From positions 241,110 to 305,109 of the forward strand of contig NZ_CP123991.1 of assembly GCF_029919255.1 (NCBI RefSeq): a stretch of 64,000 nucleotides of DNA, written 5' to 3'. The position numbers and the translations under genes are program-made. The stretch is from a cyanobacterium endosymbiont of Epithemia clementina EcSB (GTDB lineage Bacteria > Cyanobacteriota > Cyanobacteriia > Cyanobacteriales > Microcystaceae). Under the pieces are notes generated by a model. That model did no database searches. It was not told the origin of the DNA and worked only from the letters and a program-made list of their open reading frames with translations. This document shows positions 50,122-61,383 of the stretch, in pieces (within the stretch, counting starts at the first letter, position 1; each line of letters opens with the position of its first letter).

Positions 50122-51351
50122 ATGAAAAACAATACACTTAATCTCGATTATTCGCACTCTAATAAATCTCAACGTCCTGTTTTGAGAACCCCCTTAATCT
50201 ATGTTTCTTTAGTTTTGCTAGGAATCGGAATAGGAGTTGGGGGAGCTTATACGATTAGTCAGTCTAAATTCTTGGCAAAACCCAGTGATTCTTTGGAAAA
50301 ATCTCATATTAATGAACCTTCGGAATTATTTGTTTCTTCTCAAAATAACGGAAGTTTTGTAACTGATGTTGTTAAAAGAGTTGGGCCTGCTGTTGTTCGT
50401 ATTGATGCTTCTAGAACAGTAACAAATAAGGTTCCTCCAGTTTTTGATGATCCATTTTTTCGCCGTTTTTTTAGTTCTGAAATTCCTGGAGTTCCTCAAG
50501 AACAAATTGAACGGGGAACAGGTTCAGGATTTATCTTAAGTAGTGATGGAAAAATTCTTACTAATGCCCACGTTGTTGCTGGAACAAAAGAGGTAACTGT
50601 TACTTTAAAAGATGGACGTACATTTGAAGGGAAGGTGTTAGGAACTGATCCTTTAACAGATGTGGCTGTTATTAAAATTGAAGCTAATAATTTACCCAAA
50701 ATACAACAGGGCAATTCCGATGATCTTCAGGTTGGGGAATGGGCGATTGCTATTGGCAATCCTCTAGGATTAGATAATACAGTTACAACAGGCATCATTA
50801 GTGCAACAAAAAGGTTAAGTTCCCAGGTTGGAGTCGGTGATAAACGGATTGAATTTATCCAAACTGATGCGGCAATTAATCCTGGTAATTCAGGGGGTCC
50901 TTTACTCAATTCTAACGGACAAGTTATCGGAATGAATACCGCTATAATTCAAAATGCTCAAGGAATTGGGTTTGCAATTCCGATTAATAAAGCTGAAAGA
51001 ATTGCTAATAAGTTAATTAAAGACGGGAAAGTAGAACACCCATTTTTAGGAATCCAAATGGTAGAAATCACTCCTGAAATTCAAAAGAAACTACAGGAAA
51101 ATCAGGGACTAGATTTAACAACGGATCAAGGAGTGTTAATTGCCAAAGTTATGCCAGATTCTCCTGCTGAACAAGCTGGATTAAAAGCGGGAGATATTCT
51201 TCAGGGGATTGGTGAAATACTCCTAAATAATCCAGGAGAAGTACAAAAAGCTGTGGAAAAAACTCAAGTTGGCGAGATATTACATTTACAGATTGAACGA
51301 AATGGAAGTTCTATTAATTTGAATGTTAAAGTAGGAGTGCTACCTAATTAA
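50122..51351 (+). CDS. HtrA/Deg family serine protease
   Basis: Envelope quality-control protease of 409 residues. A cytoplasmic N-terminus leads to a membrane anchor or uncleaved signal (about 24-43). The trypsin-like domain (about 80-290) has the triad His150 in TNAHVVAG, Asp180 in DPLTDVAVIKI and Ser257 in NPGNSGGPLLN. One PDZ domain follows (about 305-405, LGIQMVEITPEIQKKL onward). Cyanobacteria carry HtrA, HhoA and HhoB paralogues; which one this is cannot be told without comparison. The gene is intact. Confidence 0.95.
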   Translation: MKNNTLNLDYSHSNKSQRPVLRTPLIYVSLVLLGIGIGVGGAYTISQSKFLAKPSDSLEKSHINEPSELFVSSQNNGSFVTDVVKRVGPAVVRIDASRTVTNKVPPVFDDPFFRRFFSSEIPGVPQEQIERGTGSGFILSSDGKILTNAHVVAGTKEVTVTLKDGRTFEGKVLGTDPLTDVAVIKIEANNLPKIQQGNSDDLQVGEWAIAIGNPLGLDNTVTTGIISATKRLSSQVGVGDKRIEFIQTDAAINPGNSGGPLLNSNGQVIGMNTAIIQNAQGIGFAIPINKAERIANKLIKDGKVEHPFLGIQMVEITPEIQKKLQENQGLDLTTDQGVLIAKVMPDSPAEQAGLKAGDILQGIGEILLNNPGEVQKAVEKTQVGEILHLQIERNGSSINLNVKVGVLPN

Positions 51352-51458
51352 TTAATTATAAATAGTGAATACTTTTATTATTGATTAATCTTTTCTTTTA
51401 AAGTATTCTGACGTTAGAAAATAGTAGCAATCACTTAGTTTTTCTAGAAAAGACTCAC

Positions 51459-52307
51459 ATGGTGTTTGACATGAAAAGGATCATTAGTAGATTTGGCTTT
51501 TTTTCGGGAGCGACTTATCCTTTTCGTCTTCTAGAAATCTTCAGGACTCATCCTTCTCTTTTATCTCATATCATTATTCCTATTTTGATTAATCTTGTCT
51601 TAGGAATTGTTCTTTATCTAGGATTATTATACTTTGGTTGGCAAATCAGTCAAACAGTAATGGTAAATTTAATTACTTACCTAGATACGGTTTTAACTAA
51701 TCTTCCCAGTTGGTTAAAAACCTTAGACTATTTTATACTTGGATTAATATTTTTAGTTAGATTTTTACTGGGAATTATTTTATTAATTTTAACAGGATTT
51801 ATTCTAGTTCAATTTGGAGTGATTTTAGGTGCTCCTTGGTATGGAAAACTTTCAGAGAAATTGGAAAAATTAAGGACAGGAACAGTTGATGTAATAGAAG
51901 TTGGAATAATTTCAGATATTTGGCGAACAATTCTTTTTGAACTCAAAAAATTAGTATTAGTAACTTTGATTGCATTACCGTTATTTTTACTTAATTTTGT
52001 TCCCGTTCTAGGAACTTTATTATCTACTGTGGTAGGAATTACTGTAACCACGATGATTATTTGTCTTGATTTTTTCGATTCAATCTTAGAAAGACGGCGG
52101 TTACGGTTTCGTCAAAAATTAAGAATTGTTTGGAAAAGTTTGCCAGGAAGTGCAGGATTTGCTTTAGTTTGTTTTTTATTAATTAGTATTCCTTTAGTGA
52201 ATTTATTAACCATTCCTTTTTGTGTTGGTGGAGGTACTTTATTTGTCTGTGATCGCGTTCTATTAACCGGATCATTACCAAGTAGTAATTTACTTAACGA
52301 CGTTTAG
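51459..52307 (+). CDS. EI24-domain membrane protein
   Basis: Integral membrane protein of 282 residues (or 278 from the ATG at 51471) with the EI24 fold shared with the sulfate permease CysZ and eukaryotic etoposide-induced 2.4. It opens with FFSGATYPFRLLEIFRTHPS and has four or more hydrophobic segments (about 38-62, 85-120, 162-200, 230-262). It lies 107 bases after the Deg protease gene on the same strand. Transport function is possible but unproven. Confidence 0.8.
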   Translation: MVFDMKRIISRFGFFSGATYPFRLLEIFRTHPSLLSHIIIPILINLVLGIVLYLGLLYFGWQISQTVMVNLITYLDTVLTNLPSWLKTLDYFILGLIFLVRFLLGIILLILTGFILVQFGVILGAPWYGKLSEKLEKLRTGTVDVIEVGIISDIWRTILFELKKLVLVTLIALPLFLLNFVPVLGTLLSTVVGITVTTMIICLDFFDSILERRRLRFRQKLRIVWKSLPGSAGFALVCFLLISIPLVNLLTIPFCVGGGTLFVCDRVLLTGSLPSSNLLNDV

Positions 52308-53181
52308 AAGTTTTTCTTAGTTAGAAAAAGTATTTATCTCAAAATTAATCATCGTTAAATTAAAGTCAATTAATATAGAAAAAAATTAGAAGAGAGTTAT
52401 TTATTTTTAACAAAAAATTAATACAATATATGCTGAGGTATTTTTTATAAAAAAAATCAAAAAGTTTTTAATAGTGACATTATTAATTTTATCCCAAACA
52501 ATAAGTGAATAATTATAAAAAAATTGGACATCAAAAAGGTTTTTTAAAATAAAATTGTTGTTGTTAAACTATAAAAACCCAAATATCAAAATTCAGCTAT
52601 GTAATATCAATTACATATATATAAAATGATATGTAACTGTTAATTTTTTAGAAATAGTTCTAATAGCTATCTATACTTTTTAAAAATCTCTTTTATTGTA
52701 TTAGTTTTTTACTTTTTATTTTTAGTGATTACTTTATGTCTTCCAGTAAATTGGATCTAAGTTTACTGGTCAATACCCGATTCCTAATATTTAGATAGAC
52801 ATTTATGAATAAATTATTTTTGAAATATAGAAAAAATTAATTTTTTAATTTGTTTGTTAAAATTTGTCAAATTAGATGCGATCATAAAGTTAAAAGTTTT
52901 AATCAGTTTCTTCTGATGTACATTGATTTAAATTGATCATAACTGCCTACCGATCTTATATTATCTAATCTGTATTTTTACAATAAAGGAACATTAAAAA
53001 TAACTATCAATAAAACAGTGGATAAAGCTAATTAAATTTCTATACTTGGCTTTTTAATTTTAAATTAAAGGCTTTTGCTCTGAGCGCTGTGGTCTTTAAA
53101 TTAAACCAATAGAAAAATTAAGGCCATGATGTTAAGAATAGATAATTGGCTCATCTTCAATAAAAGATAAACAGTGTTGAA
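52308..53181. other. Intergenic region, no gene seen
   Basis: About 870 bases of AT-rich DNA between the EI24 gene (+) and gmk (-). All frames are broken. A small TTTTTC/GAAAAA stem just after 52310 may terminate the EI24 transcript. Confidence 0.45.
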
Positions 53182-53736
53182 CTAAACAGCCAAAATAAGA
53201 CTTTCAAACTTTTGTAATGTTTGGTCCAGGTCATCATTAATAAGAGTGTGGTTAAATTCTCCACTGGCCGTTAATTCTTCTTTGGCCCGTTTCAGACGGC
53301 AAGTGATGGCCTCTTGTGAATCTTTGCCTCGTTTTCTCAGACGACGTTCTAGTTCTTCTAGAGATGGAGGGAGAATGAAAATTCTTAGAGCATCAGGAAA
53401 AGTCTGTTTAATATTTCTTGCTCCCACTACATCAATTTCTAATAACACTTTTGTCCCCAAGTTAATTTTTTTTTCTACCTCAAAACGAGGGGTTCCATAG
53501 CAATTATCGGCATATTCTGCCCATTCTAATAACTCTCCCCGGTAAATCATCTCCTCAAATTGGGAGCGTGTGACAAAGTGGTAATCTTTCCCATCTACTT
53601 CGCCCCGACGAGGAGAACGGGTCGTAGCAGAGATAGACAAATAAAGGTCATTATGGCGTGCTAGTAAGGAACGAACAAGCGTCCCTTTACCAACGCCACT
53701 AGGCCCCGTCAGTACGATGAGCTGTCCTGATGACAT
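53182..53736 (-). CDS. gmk: Guanylate kinase
   Basis: Phosphorylates GMP to GDP with ATP. Full-length at 184 residues, with P-loop TGPSGVGKGTLVRSLL (about 10-25), GMP-binding SISATTRSPRRGEVDGKDYH (about 34-53) and a lid region (RLRKRGKDSQEAI). It lies 15 bases downstream of the DUF370 gene on the same strand; this remA-gmk order is widely conserved and indicates an operon. Confidence 0.97.
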   Translation of the reverse strand: MSSGQLIVLTGPSGVGKGTLVRSLLARHNDLYLSISATTRSPRRGEVDGKDYHFVTRSQFEEMIYRGELLEWAEYADNCYGTPRFEVEKKINLGTKVLLEIDVVGARNIKQTFPDALRIFILPPSLEELERRLRKRGKDSQEAITCRLKRAKEELTASGEFNHTLINDDLDQTLQKFESLILAV

Positions 53737-53751
53737 GGGGGGATTTTACCT

Positions 53752-54021
53752 TTAATTACCGTTAGTATGAGTATCTTTGCTGATGACAAATCGATGGGCG
53801 ACGGTTTCTGGCTGAATGGCTGAAAGTACCACATGACTCGAGTCTGTCATAATTACTGCGCGGGTTCGACGGCCATAGGTGGCATCGATAAGTTGCCCGC
53901 GATCACGGGCATCGGTGATAATACGCTTAATCGGCGCTGATTCAGGGCTAACAATTGCGATCACCCGATTAGCAGAAACGATGTTCCCAAACCCAATGTT
54001 GATCAGTTGTATGTTTTCCAT
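53752..54021 (-). CDS. DUF370/RemA family protein
   Basis: Small protein of 89 residues in the DUF370 family, whose Bacillus member RemA is a DNA-binding regulator of biofilm matrix genes. Conserved stretches [20 protein letters not shown] (about 7-26), [20 protein letters not shown] and [20 protein letters not shown] are all present. Its role in cyanobacteria is not established. It forms the first gene of an operon with gmk, 15 bases apart. Confidence 0.9.
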   Translation of the reverse strand: MENIQLINIGFGNIVSANRVIAIVSPESAPIKRIITDARDRGQLIDATYGRRTRAVIMTDSSHVVLSAIQPETVAHRFVISKDTHTNGN

Positions 54022-54630
54022 AGTTGTAACGGCTGTGCCGTTTGAGAAGTAATTGATAAACCACCATTACTAATGGTATCGATAAAAATTAAGACTTACA
54101 ACGTCAAAACCTATCTAACCATTTATTTTTCAGTTTTTTTCACCTTTTTATCAGACTTTTTTCCCTAATTGCCTTAGGTAGTCTCTACACTCACAACAGA
54201 CATGATGGTTATCATTACTAAAAAATACCATGAACCTTGAAAAATACCTATATTTTGATAAATTTAGAATTATATAGGTTATTGTCCCGGTATCAATGTT
54301 CTCTAACTTTGTTTTGGAGGAAATTTAAATCAATATCAGCAAGACAATCATAATCAAGAAGATTTTCAATGGGGACAAATTCAACGAAGATAATTATTTT
54401 TGTGCTCAATGAAATAAATAGATACTCTGTTTTAGGAAAAAATTGTAAAATTTTCGGTGAAGCCACAGAATATAACCTCGGCTCCTTTATAAATATTCTT
54501 TGAATATAACATTACCCGATTAATCACACTGTACAATTACTCAGATTATTTTTTGTAGCAAGTTAAAAGTTGACAAAAGAACACGATACACTCAAAGAGT
54601 GTGATTTTTACAATTCGTAGATGTTTGCCA
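54022..54630. other. Divergent region with a possible remnant
   Basis: Lies between the remA-like gene (-) and rlmN (+). One + frame near 54312-54393 reads CFGGNLNQYQQDNHNQEDFQ then WGQIQRR before a stop, which looks protein-like but is too short to assign. Otherwise nothing is seen. Confidence 0.3.
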
Positions 54631-55662
54631 ATGATTTCAACCGCAGAGACCCTTTTAGGTAAATCTTTAGAGGAATTAACCTATTGGGTACAACAACAGG
54701 GACAACCTGCCTATCGAGGCAAACAACTCCATCAGTGGCTATATCAAAAAGGGGCACGATCACTGGAGGATATTTCTGTTTTTCCGAAAGTTTTGCGTAA
54801 AAAACTGGGTAATTATCCTGTTGGTCGTTCTAAGATTAATTATTGCACTATTTCCCCTGATGCCACGCGAAAATATTTATTATCTCTTGATGATGGCTTA
54901 ATTATTGAAACTGTTGGCATTCCTACTACTAAACGCTTGACTGTTTGTGTTTCTTCTCAGGTAGGATGTCCCATGACTTGTGACTTTTGTGCCACAGGAA
55001 AAGGAGGCTATGACCGTAATCTTAAAGCTCACGAGATTGTAGATCAAGTTTTAACAGTTCAAGAAGATTTTCAAAGACGGGTAAGTCATGTTGTTTTTAT
55101 GGGGATGGGAGAACCTTTACTCAACCTCGACGCAGTAATCTCTGCTGTAAAAATTCTTAATCAAGATATGCGGATTGGTCAACGATCGCTGACTATTTCT
55201 ACGGTGGGACTTCCTCAAAAAATTATTCAATTGGCTAACTATCACCTACAAGTTACTTTTGCCGTCAGTCTTCATGCTTCTAACCAAGCACTACGAGAAA
55301 AATTAATTCCTAGTGCAGTCTCTTATCCTATAAAACAATTATTAGAAGACTGTCAAAAATATGTTGAAATCACTCGACGGCGGGTGACTTTTGAATATAT
55401 CTTATTAGAAGGAGTCAATGATCTACCTTATCACGCCATTGAATTGGCTAATCACTTACGTGGATTTCAAAGTCATGTTAATTTAATCCCCTATAATCCC
55501 ATTGAAAAAGCGAATTATAAACGTCCCAATCAGCAAAAAACTCAAACTTTTATTGATGTCCTTAAACAACATAAAATTGCTGTTAGTGTTCGCTATTCAC
55601 GAGGATTAAAAGCTAATGCAGCTTGTGGACAATTACAGTCTTCTCGTATAACTTCAAGCTAA
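54631..55662 (+). CDS. rlmN: 23S rRNA/tRNA adenine-C2 methyltransferase
   Basis: Radical SAM enzyme that methylates C2 of A2503 in 23S rRNA and A37 of some tRNAs. It has 343 residues from the ATG at 54631; a GTG at 54601 is in frame. The cluster motif is CPMTCDFC (Cys113, Cys117, Cys120). The C-terminal methyl-carrying cysteine lies in NAACGQLQ (about Cys334). The middle has [17 protein letters not shown] and [10 protein letters not shown]. Complete and intact, with its own hairpin at the 3' end. Confidence 0.96.
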   Translation: MISTAETLLGKSLEELTYWVQQQGQPAYRGKQLHQWLYQKGARSLEDISVFPKVLRKKLGNYPVGRSKINYCTISPDATRKYLLSLDDGLIIETVGIPTTKRLTVCVSSQVGCPMTCDFCATGKGGYDRNLKAHEIVDQVLTVQEDFQRRVSHVVFMGMGEPLLNLDAVISAVKILNQDMRIGQRSLTISTVGLPQKIIQLANYHLQVTFAVSLHASNQALREKLIPSAVSYPIKQLLEDCQKYVEITRRRVTFEYILLEGVNDLPYHAIELANHLRGFQSHVNLIPYNPIEKANYKRPNQQKTQTFIDVLKQHKIAVSVRYSRGLKANAACGQLQSSRITSS

Positions 55663-55692
55663 TTCTTTTTTAAGAAATAGCTTGAAGTTATA
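55647..55692 (+). terminator. Hairpin at the rlmN 3' end
   Basis: TATAACTTCAAGCTA (55647-55661) and TAGCTTGAAGTTATA (55678-55692) are perfectly complementary over 15 bp with a 16-base T-rich loop. The left arm contains the last codons of rlmN. No T-run follows on the + strand. Probably a transcript-end structure. Confidence 0.65.
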
Positions 55693-57315
55693 TGTGTGTT
55701 AAAACTATAAGTTATTTCTGATAAAAGTAGCCCAAGTGTGAAATATTACTATTTTTTGGGTTAGAGAACAATCGACCATTAAATAAATATCAACTGGACA
55801 GTTAGTCTCAATAATTTTGGTATGATTGCGGTGATATCGTTGATCAAGACCTACAGAATTAGGACAGCAATTTTTTTTAGTTTTATTTATAGTTGTCTTA
55901 ATTCAAAGAGAAGATCCTCTTTAAATCAAGACTTATAACGATAAACTAAGTAAATTTAGTCAAAAATACATGAAACCTAGTTTTGCTAAGGTAGTAAGAT
56001 TTCAAAGACTGTCACTCAATATTCGGTGATGTTTTTTTCTATATTCAGAACATAATAAAATACGAACTAAGTTTCACAGCTAATATCTTAAATTAGTTTA
56101 ATAACCTTAAATTAGTATAATAACATGGCAACTTTTCTTTATGTACTTTGCTGTCATTGTTAAGCATAGTAAATTTTTTAAACATTAATTTTTAGAAGAT
56201 AAAAAACAAGTATATCGTTATGGAAACTCCAACTAACTATCACTAAAAACTCATCGTAAATAACTTTTATACAGGTAGCAATAAAGAAATAAAGAAATAA
56301 AACAATAAATCATAGAAATGTAACACAATGGCAGTTTAATTATAGACACAGTTTGTATATTTTTTAAAATTACCTTGATAGTAATTAAAGAATTCAAAAA
56401 ACACTTTATAATAGCAAAAATAAATTAACTTTTTTACTGAAGAAGAGGAAACTAAGTAAAAATCAGAAAATAAACAGAGAACGGAATCAGAAAAAGGATA
56501 TTTAAAACTAAATAAAATGTGGATTTTTATAGCAAAAAAGTAATCAAAAATAGCCATTATATTCTATAAATAGAATAAGAGAAAAAGTATTAGCTTATGT
56601 TTTTAGCAAAGAAAAGATTAAGTATTTTTCAAATTTAAGAAGCTCTTGGAGCTATTTCAAATTAAACATTATTCTTCGAATGAATTAGAAGCCTATAAAC
56701 GACATATATCTATATATGGACATAGACAAAATTGGAGAGAAGAAAACTTAATAGCTCAAATGTAAACATATTTAACTGAATACTAGAATATAAAAACCAG
56801 AAAGAAAGACTATTGGCTTTTCTAAAACTAAAGAAGTACATTAGATTATTCTTAGTATATTTATCAATAAGTAGGAGTTTGATTGTTTGCAATCATGGGG
56901 GCAATTTATTGCTATCATGGGATAGTTTAATAAAAATTAAATGCAGAATATTAACCATAAACAGTTAACTCTAAATTTATTTATGTTAGTAGAATTGTTT
57001 CTCACAAATATAACTAGATAATTTTTCTGACCAGTAATTTATTATCAAGTCACAAGTAAAAAGACTATTTTAGGAGTTCTAAAAAGACTAAAATGTATAG
57101 ATTATTATCCACAATGTCAGCGCTGAGTTTGGTTGTATAAAGAATAAGTAAAAAAGATAAAATTCTAAATTTCATATGATAGATATTTTAAATAAAAAAA
57201 TCCCATAGTTATATGGTTATTTTATTTTCTAACCTAATCAAGAAATATAATTATAATTAACTTATTTTGAAGAAGTGATTGAGTATCTTTAACTTTTTGC
57301 TAGTAGAATTAACTG
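55693..57315. other. 1.6-kb gene desert
   Basis: Only coding-like scraps were found. On the - strand about 55708-55865 reads CPVDIYLMVDCSLTQKIVIF and similar. On the + strand about 56640-56764 reads LFQIKHYSSNELEAYKRHIS and WREENLIAQM before a stop. Neither is assignable. With the clear pseudogene that follows, the whole 2.1 kb is probably a graveyard of several genes. Confidence 0.45.
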
Positions 57316-57748
57316 GTGGGTAATAAAACCGACTCGACTACGAATTCTCAATAAATCATTTACTTTTCCTAAAAATACTCAACTTTATATCTCTGATTTT
57401 GATATTTTTTTTGAAAAGGACTATGTTGACATCCGTACTGCTTCAGTTTTAGAAAAAGAGCTAATGAAAGTTGACACTCAACATGATAATCTCGAAGAGA
57501 AAAGCGCAGCAGTTAGTACATTTTTTCAAGAAAAGATTAGACAAGCTTAACCCCAAACTGAAGAATTAAGAATTGACATCGATGATAGTAGTGTAGCAGT
57601 TCTTAATCTTGCCTTGAGAATGAAACATATTAAAACTTTGGAATTCTGGAATGGAAATAGATATTTTGTGATGTAAGATTTAATTGAGAGGATGTTAGAA
57701 GATATTTCTAGTGATGAGTTTAAAGAACAAGAATTAGAGGACAGTTAG
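57316..57748 (+). pseudogene. Recently broken gene of unknown function, C-terminal part
   Basis: One + frame holds about 140 codons of convincing protein with two in-frame stops: LRILNKSFTFPKNTQLYISD, YVDIRTASVLEKELMKVDTQ, EEKSAAVSTFFQEKIRQA, TAA, EELRIDIDDSSVAVLNLALR, LEFWNGNRYFVM, TAA, DLIERMLEDISSDEF and a final TAG at 57748. Frame is kept throughout, so the stops are recent point changes. The 5' end is lost. The family is not recognised. It converges on the alcohol dehydrogenase gene. Confidence 0.75.
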
Positions 57749-57828
57749 TTAGTGTTATCCTTAAAGTAGTAAAATCTCCGAGTATTTAATCTTGAGACTT
57801 AAACTTATTAATTAACTCATCCTAAATA

Positions 57829-58962
<1,134 letters not shown>

Positions 58963-59135
58963 TTAGTCTAATGGCGTATTGACACATTCACACAATAGCA
59001 AACTATGTACTTGAATGCTATACCCAGAAGACTGTTTGTAAATATAGAATCAAATATAATCCGTTAGGCAAACTTTCGTCGCTTTCTATAAACTGAATTA
59101 ATTTGTCATGCTGTAACACTCTTTTTATAGAAAAA

Positions 59136-59173
59136 TTTTAGAGTATACTAGTGCGCACTAGTATACTCTAAAA
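59136..59173. repeat. 38-bp perfect palindrome without loop
   Basis: TTTTAGAGTATACTAGTGC (59136-59154) is followed directly by its exact reverse complement (59155-59173). It lies between nagZ (stop at 59218, - strand) and the alcohol dehydrogenase start (58938). On the - strand it ends with a TTTTA-like tail and could serve as the nagZ terminator. Confidence 0.9.
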
Positions 59174-59217
59174 TCAAAGTAAGACTTACTTTATAAACAT
59201 TTTCTAACAGTTATTAA

Positions 59218-60840
59218 CTAGAGAAAATTATCCTCTGAATTACAAGAAACTTCTGACAAACCAAATAACGTCTTACAGGATATCTCCTGGCCTTTTGCCA
59301 TTTGTCCGTAAGAAAATACCCAAGGTAAATCATCCTTCAATACTTTAGTTTCACGAAGAAACCAATCCTTAACATAAGGACTTCCATAAATTATTAATCC
59401 CTTAACTATCTTGTACTTTAATAATTTTTTATAAATCTTCTGTGCTCTATCAGTTAATCCTGCATTTCCTCGAAATGGATTTCCCCTAACAAATATTTGT
59501 AATAGAGTGTTGCGATTGTCCTCTAAAACAAAACTGAGGGTATTTTTATCTACCAACTGCAAATTGTACCCCATCTGTTTAGGAATAGTGACAGCAGGAG
59601 TCTGGCGATCTAAAAAATCACAATTAAGAATATCATCTACCACGATTAAATTACGTCGTTTATATTTTTTCTTTAGAGGTAAATTACCTCCCTTCTCACT
59701 CGAATATTGGAGAATATGAACAACCGTTTGTTTGGCTCTAGGTTGAGATAATTGATTTAGAGAAGATAAAAGCTGACTTTCAGGGGAACAAATGGTAGTC
59801 GATACTTTTTGTTTAGCATGCCAAATTCGAGCTAGAGAAGCTTCTATTCTCTCATGGGTAATGCGTCCTGACTCAACCGCTTGGTAAACTGCCTCAATGG
59901 TTTTTTCGGGATCGTGAGGCATTAATAAAATATCAGCCCCCGCCTCTACTGCCATCACCGCCACTTCTTCAGAAGTAGCATAATTAGTTACTCCTCCCAT
60001 TACCAAAGCATCGGTAACAATTAAGCCTTCAAAACCCAACTTTTCTCGTAATTGACCTGTTAAAATCTTGTTAGATAAGGTTGCAGGTTTTTGTTCATCC
60101 CAAGCCCGAATTAACAAGTGGGCCGTCATCACACTATCGACACCAGCCTCTATTGCTTTTTTAAAGGGGACTAATTCCACCTCAGCTAGTCGACACATTT
60201 TATGGGGTATAACCGGTAAGTCTAGATGAGAATCAGTGCTAGTATCTCCGTGGCCTGGAAAATGTTTAGTAGTAGTTAGAACGTTGTAGGTTTTAGCCCC
60301 GTCTATAAACGCCGTTGCTAAGTGACTAACAATCTCAGGATCATTACTAAAAGACCTGATATTGATTACCGGATTTTCCGGGTTATTATTAACATCAACT
60401 ATAGGGGCTAATATCCAATTAATCCCGATGGCGAGAGCTTCTTGGGCAGTAATTACCCCCATTTGGGTTGCATATTCAATTGCTTGACCTAAATCTTGTT
60501 TAGCAATAGCTCCCAAGGCCATTGGCGGAGGAAACCAGGTCGCCCCAGAAAATCGCTGTCCTACCCCCTCTTCAGTGTCAGCAGCCACTAACAGAGGAGT
60601 CTTTGACCACTGTTGTAGCTGTTTAGTTCTTAGGGCTAATTCAGCTCCAGTTCCCCCCAATAAGATAACGCCTCCTAAATTTAAGGTTTGTAGCCAATGG
60701 CGTAATTTAGCATTAGGGGCTTCCCAAGTAGGGAAACGAATTTGCTGATCGAACAAGTGGCCAGAGGCACGAACCACTACCATTTGTCCAATTTGTTGTT
60801 TGAGAGTTTCGTTAATCAAATGGAATGATGAGTTAGTCAC
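59218..60840 (-). CDS. nagZ: GH3 beta-N-acetylhexosaminidase (NagZ-like)
   Basis: Glycoside hydrolase family 3 enzyme likely removing N-acetylglucosamine from muropeptides in cell-wall recycling. The catalytic barrel (about 15-350) shows the NagZ signature KHFPGHGDTSTDSHLDLP, with the mobile catalytic His/Asp loop, and the nucleophile region LIVTDALVMGGV. At 540 residues it is much longer than the ~340 of E. coli NagZ; the extra C-terminal ~165 residues (about 375-540) form a second alpha/beta domain as in larger GH3 members. It begins 20 bases after rbfA, so the two form an operon. Confidence 0.88.
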   Translation of the reverse strand: MTNSSFHLINETLKQQIGQMVVVRASGHLFDQQIRFPTWEAPNAKLRHWLQTLNLGGVILLGGTGAELALRTKQLQQWSKTPLLVAADTEEGVGQRFSGATWFPPPMALGAIAKQDLGQAIEYATQMGVITAQEALAIGINWILAPIVDVNNNPENPVINIRSFSNDPEIVSHLATAFIDGAKTYNVLTTTKHFPGHGDTSTDSHLDLPVIPHKMCRLAEVELVPFKKAIEAGVDSVMTAHLLIRAWDEQKPATLSNKILTGQLREKLGFEGLIVTDALVMGGVTNYATSEEVAVMAVEAGADILLMPHDPEKTIEAVYQAVESGRITHERIEASLARIWHAKQKVSTTICSPESQLLSSLNQLSQPRAKQTVVHILQYSSEKGGNLPLKKKYKRRNLIVVDDILNCDFLDRQTPAVTIPKQMGYNLQLVDKNTLSFVLEDNRNTLLQIFVRGNPFRGNAGLTDRAQKIYKKLLKYKIVKGLIIYGSPYVKDWFLRETKVLKDDLPWVFSYGQMAKGQEISCKTLFGLSEVSCNSEDNFL

Positions 60841-60860
60841 AGGGGTTAATTATTCTTTTC

Positions 60861-61238
60861 TTAGTCGAGATCATTTTCGTCGGGGAGAGTTTCCTTAATT
60901 TGATTGAGTAGATGAACCATTTTATCCCCTCTTTCTAGGGAAAGATCTTGGAGAAAGACCACTTCCGGGGTGCGTCTTAACCGCATTCGCTGTCCCAATT
61001 CTCGACGAACATATCCTGCAGACGATTGAAGTCCGGCCATAGTTTCTAATTGAGCTTGTTCACTGCCATAAATACTCACAAAGATTTTGGCATGTTGTAA
61101 GTCTCCTGAGACATCAACTGATGTAACACTAACCATTCCTGTCCCCACGCGGTCATCTTTGATATCGTGGAGTAACATTTGACTGACTTCGCGTTTTATC
61201 AATGAGGAAACACGAGAAACTCGACGACTAGTGGCCAT
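60861..61238 (-). CDS. rbfA: Ribosome-binding factor A
   Basis: KH-type protein that binds the 30S subunit and helps 16S rRNA 5'-end maturation. The 125-residue protein has the family stretches [20 protein letters not shown] (about 8-27), [20 protein letters not shown] (about 35-54) and [20 protein letters not shown] (about 84-103). Length is normal. It is the first gene of an rbfA-nagZ pair separated by 20 bases, a pairing I would not predict from function. Confidence 0.95.
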   Translation of the reverse strand: MATSRRVSRVSSLIKREVSQMLLHDIKDDRVGTGMVSVTSVDVSGDLQHAKIFVSIYGSEQAQLETMAGLQSSAGYVRRELGQRMRLRRTPEVVFLQDLSLERGDKMVHLLNQIKETLPDENDLD

Positions 61239-61383
61239 TCTTGCCCCCTATTGTTCTATGTATTGTTGGCCAAAATTAAGACAGGATATCTCAAGTTGAC
61301 AATTCTGTTGTCCATAAGGATATCAATATATCACTGTTCTAATTAGGGAAGATAATCCTCATTAATTTTACTCAATCGAGGGA

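Noticed and set aside
56336-56557. 73-codon - strand Phe/Tyr-rich frame
   Set aside because: Composition typical of random AT-rich sequence, in a region with other decay.
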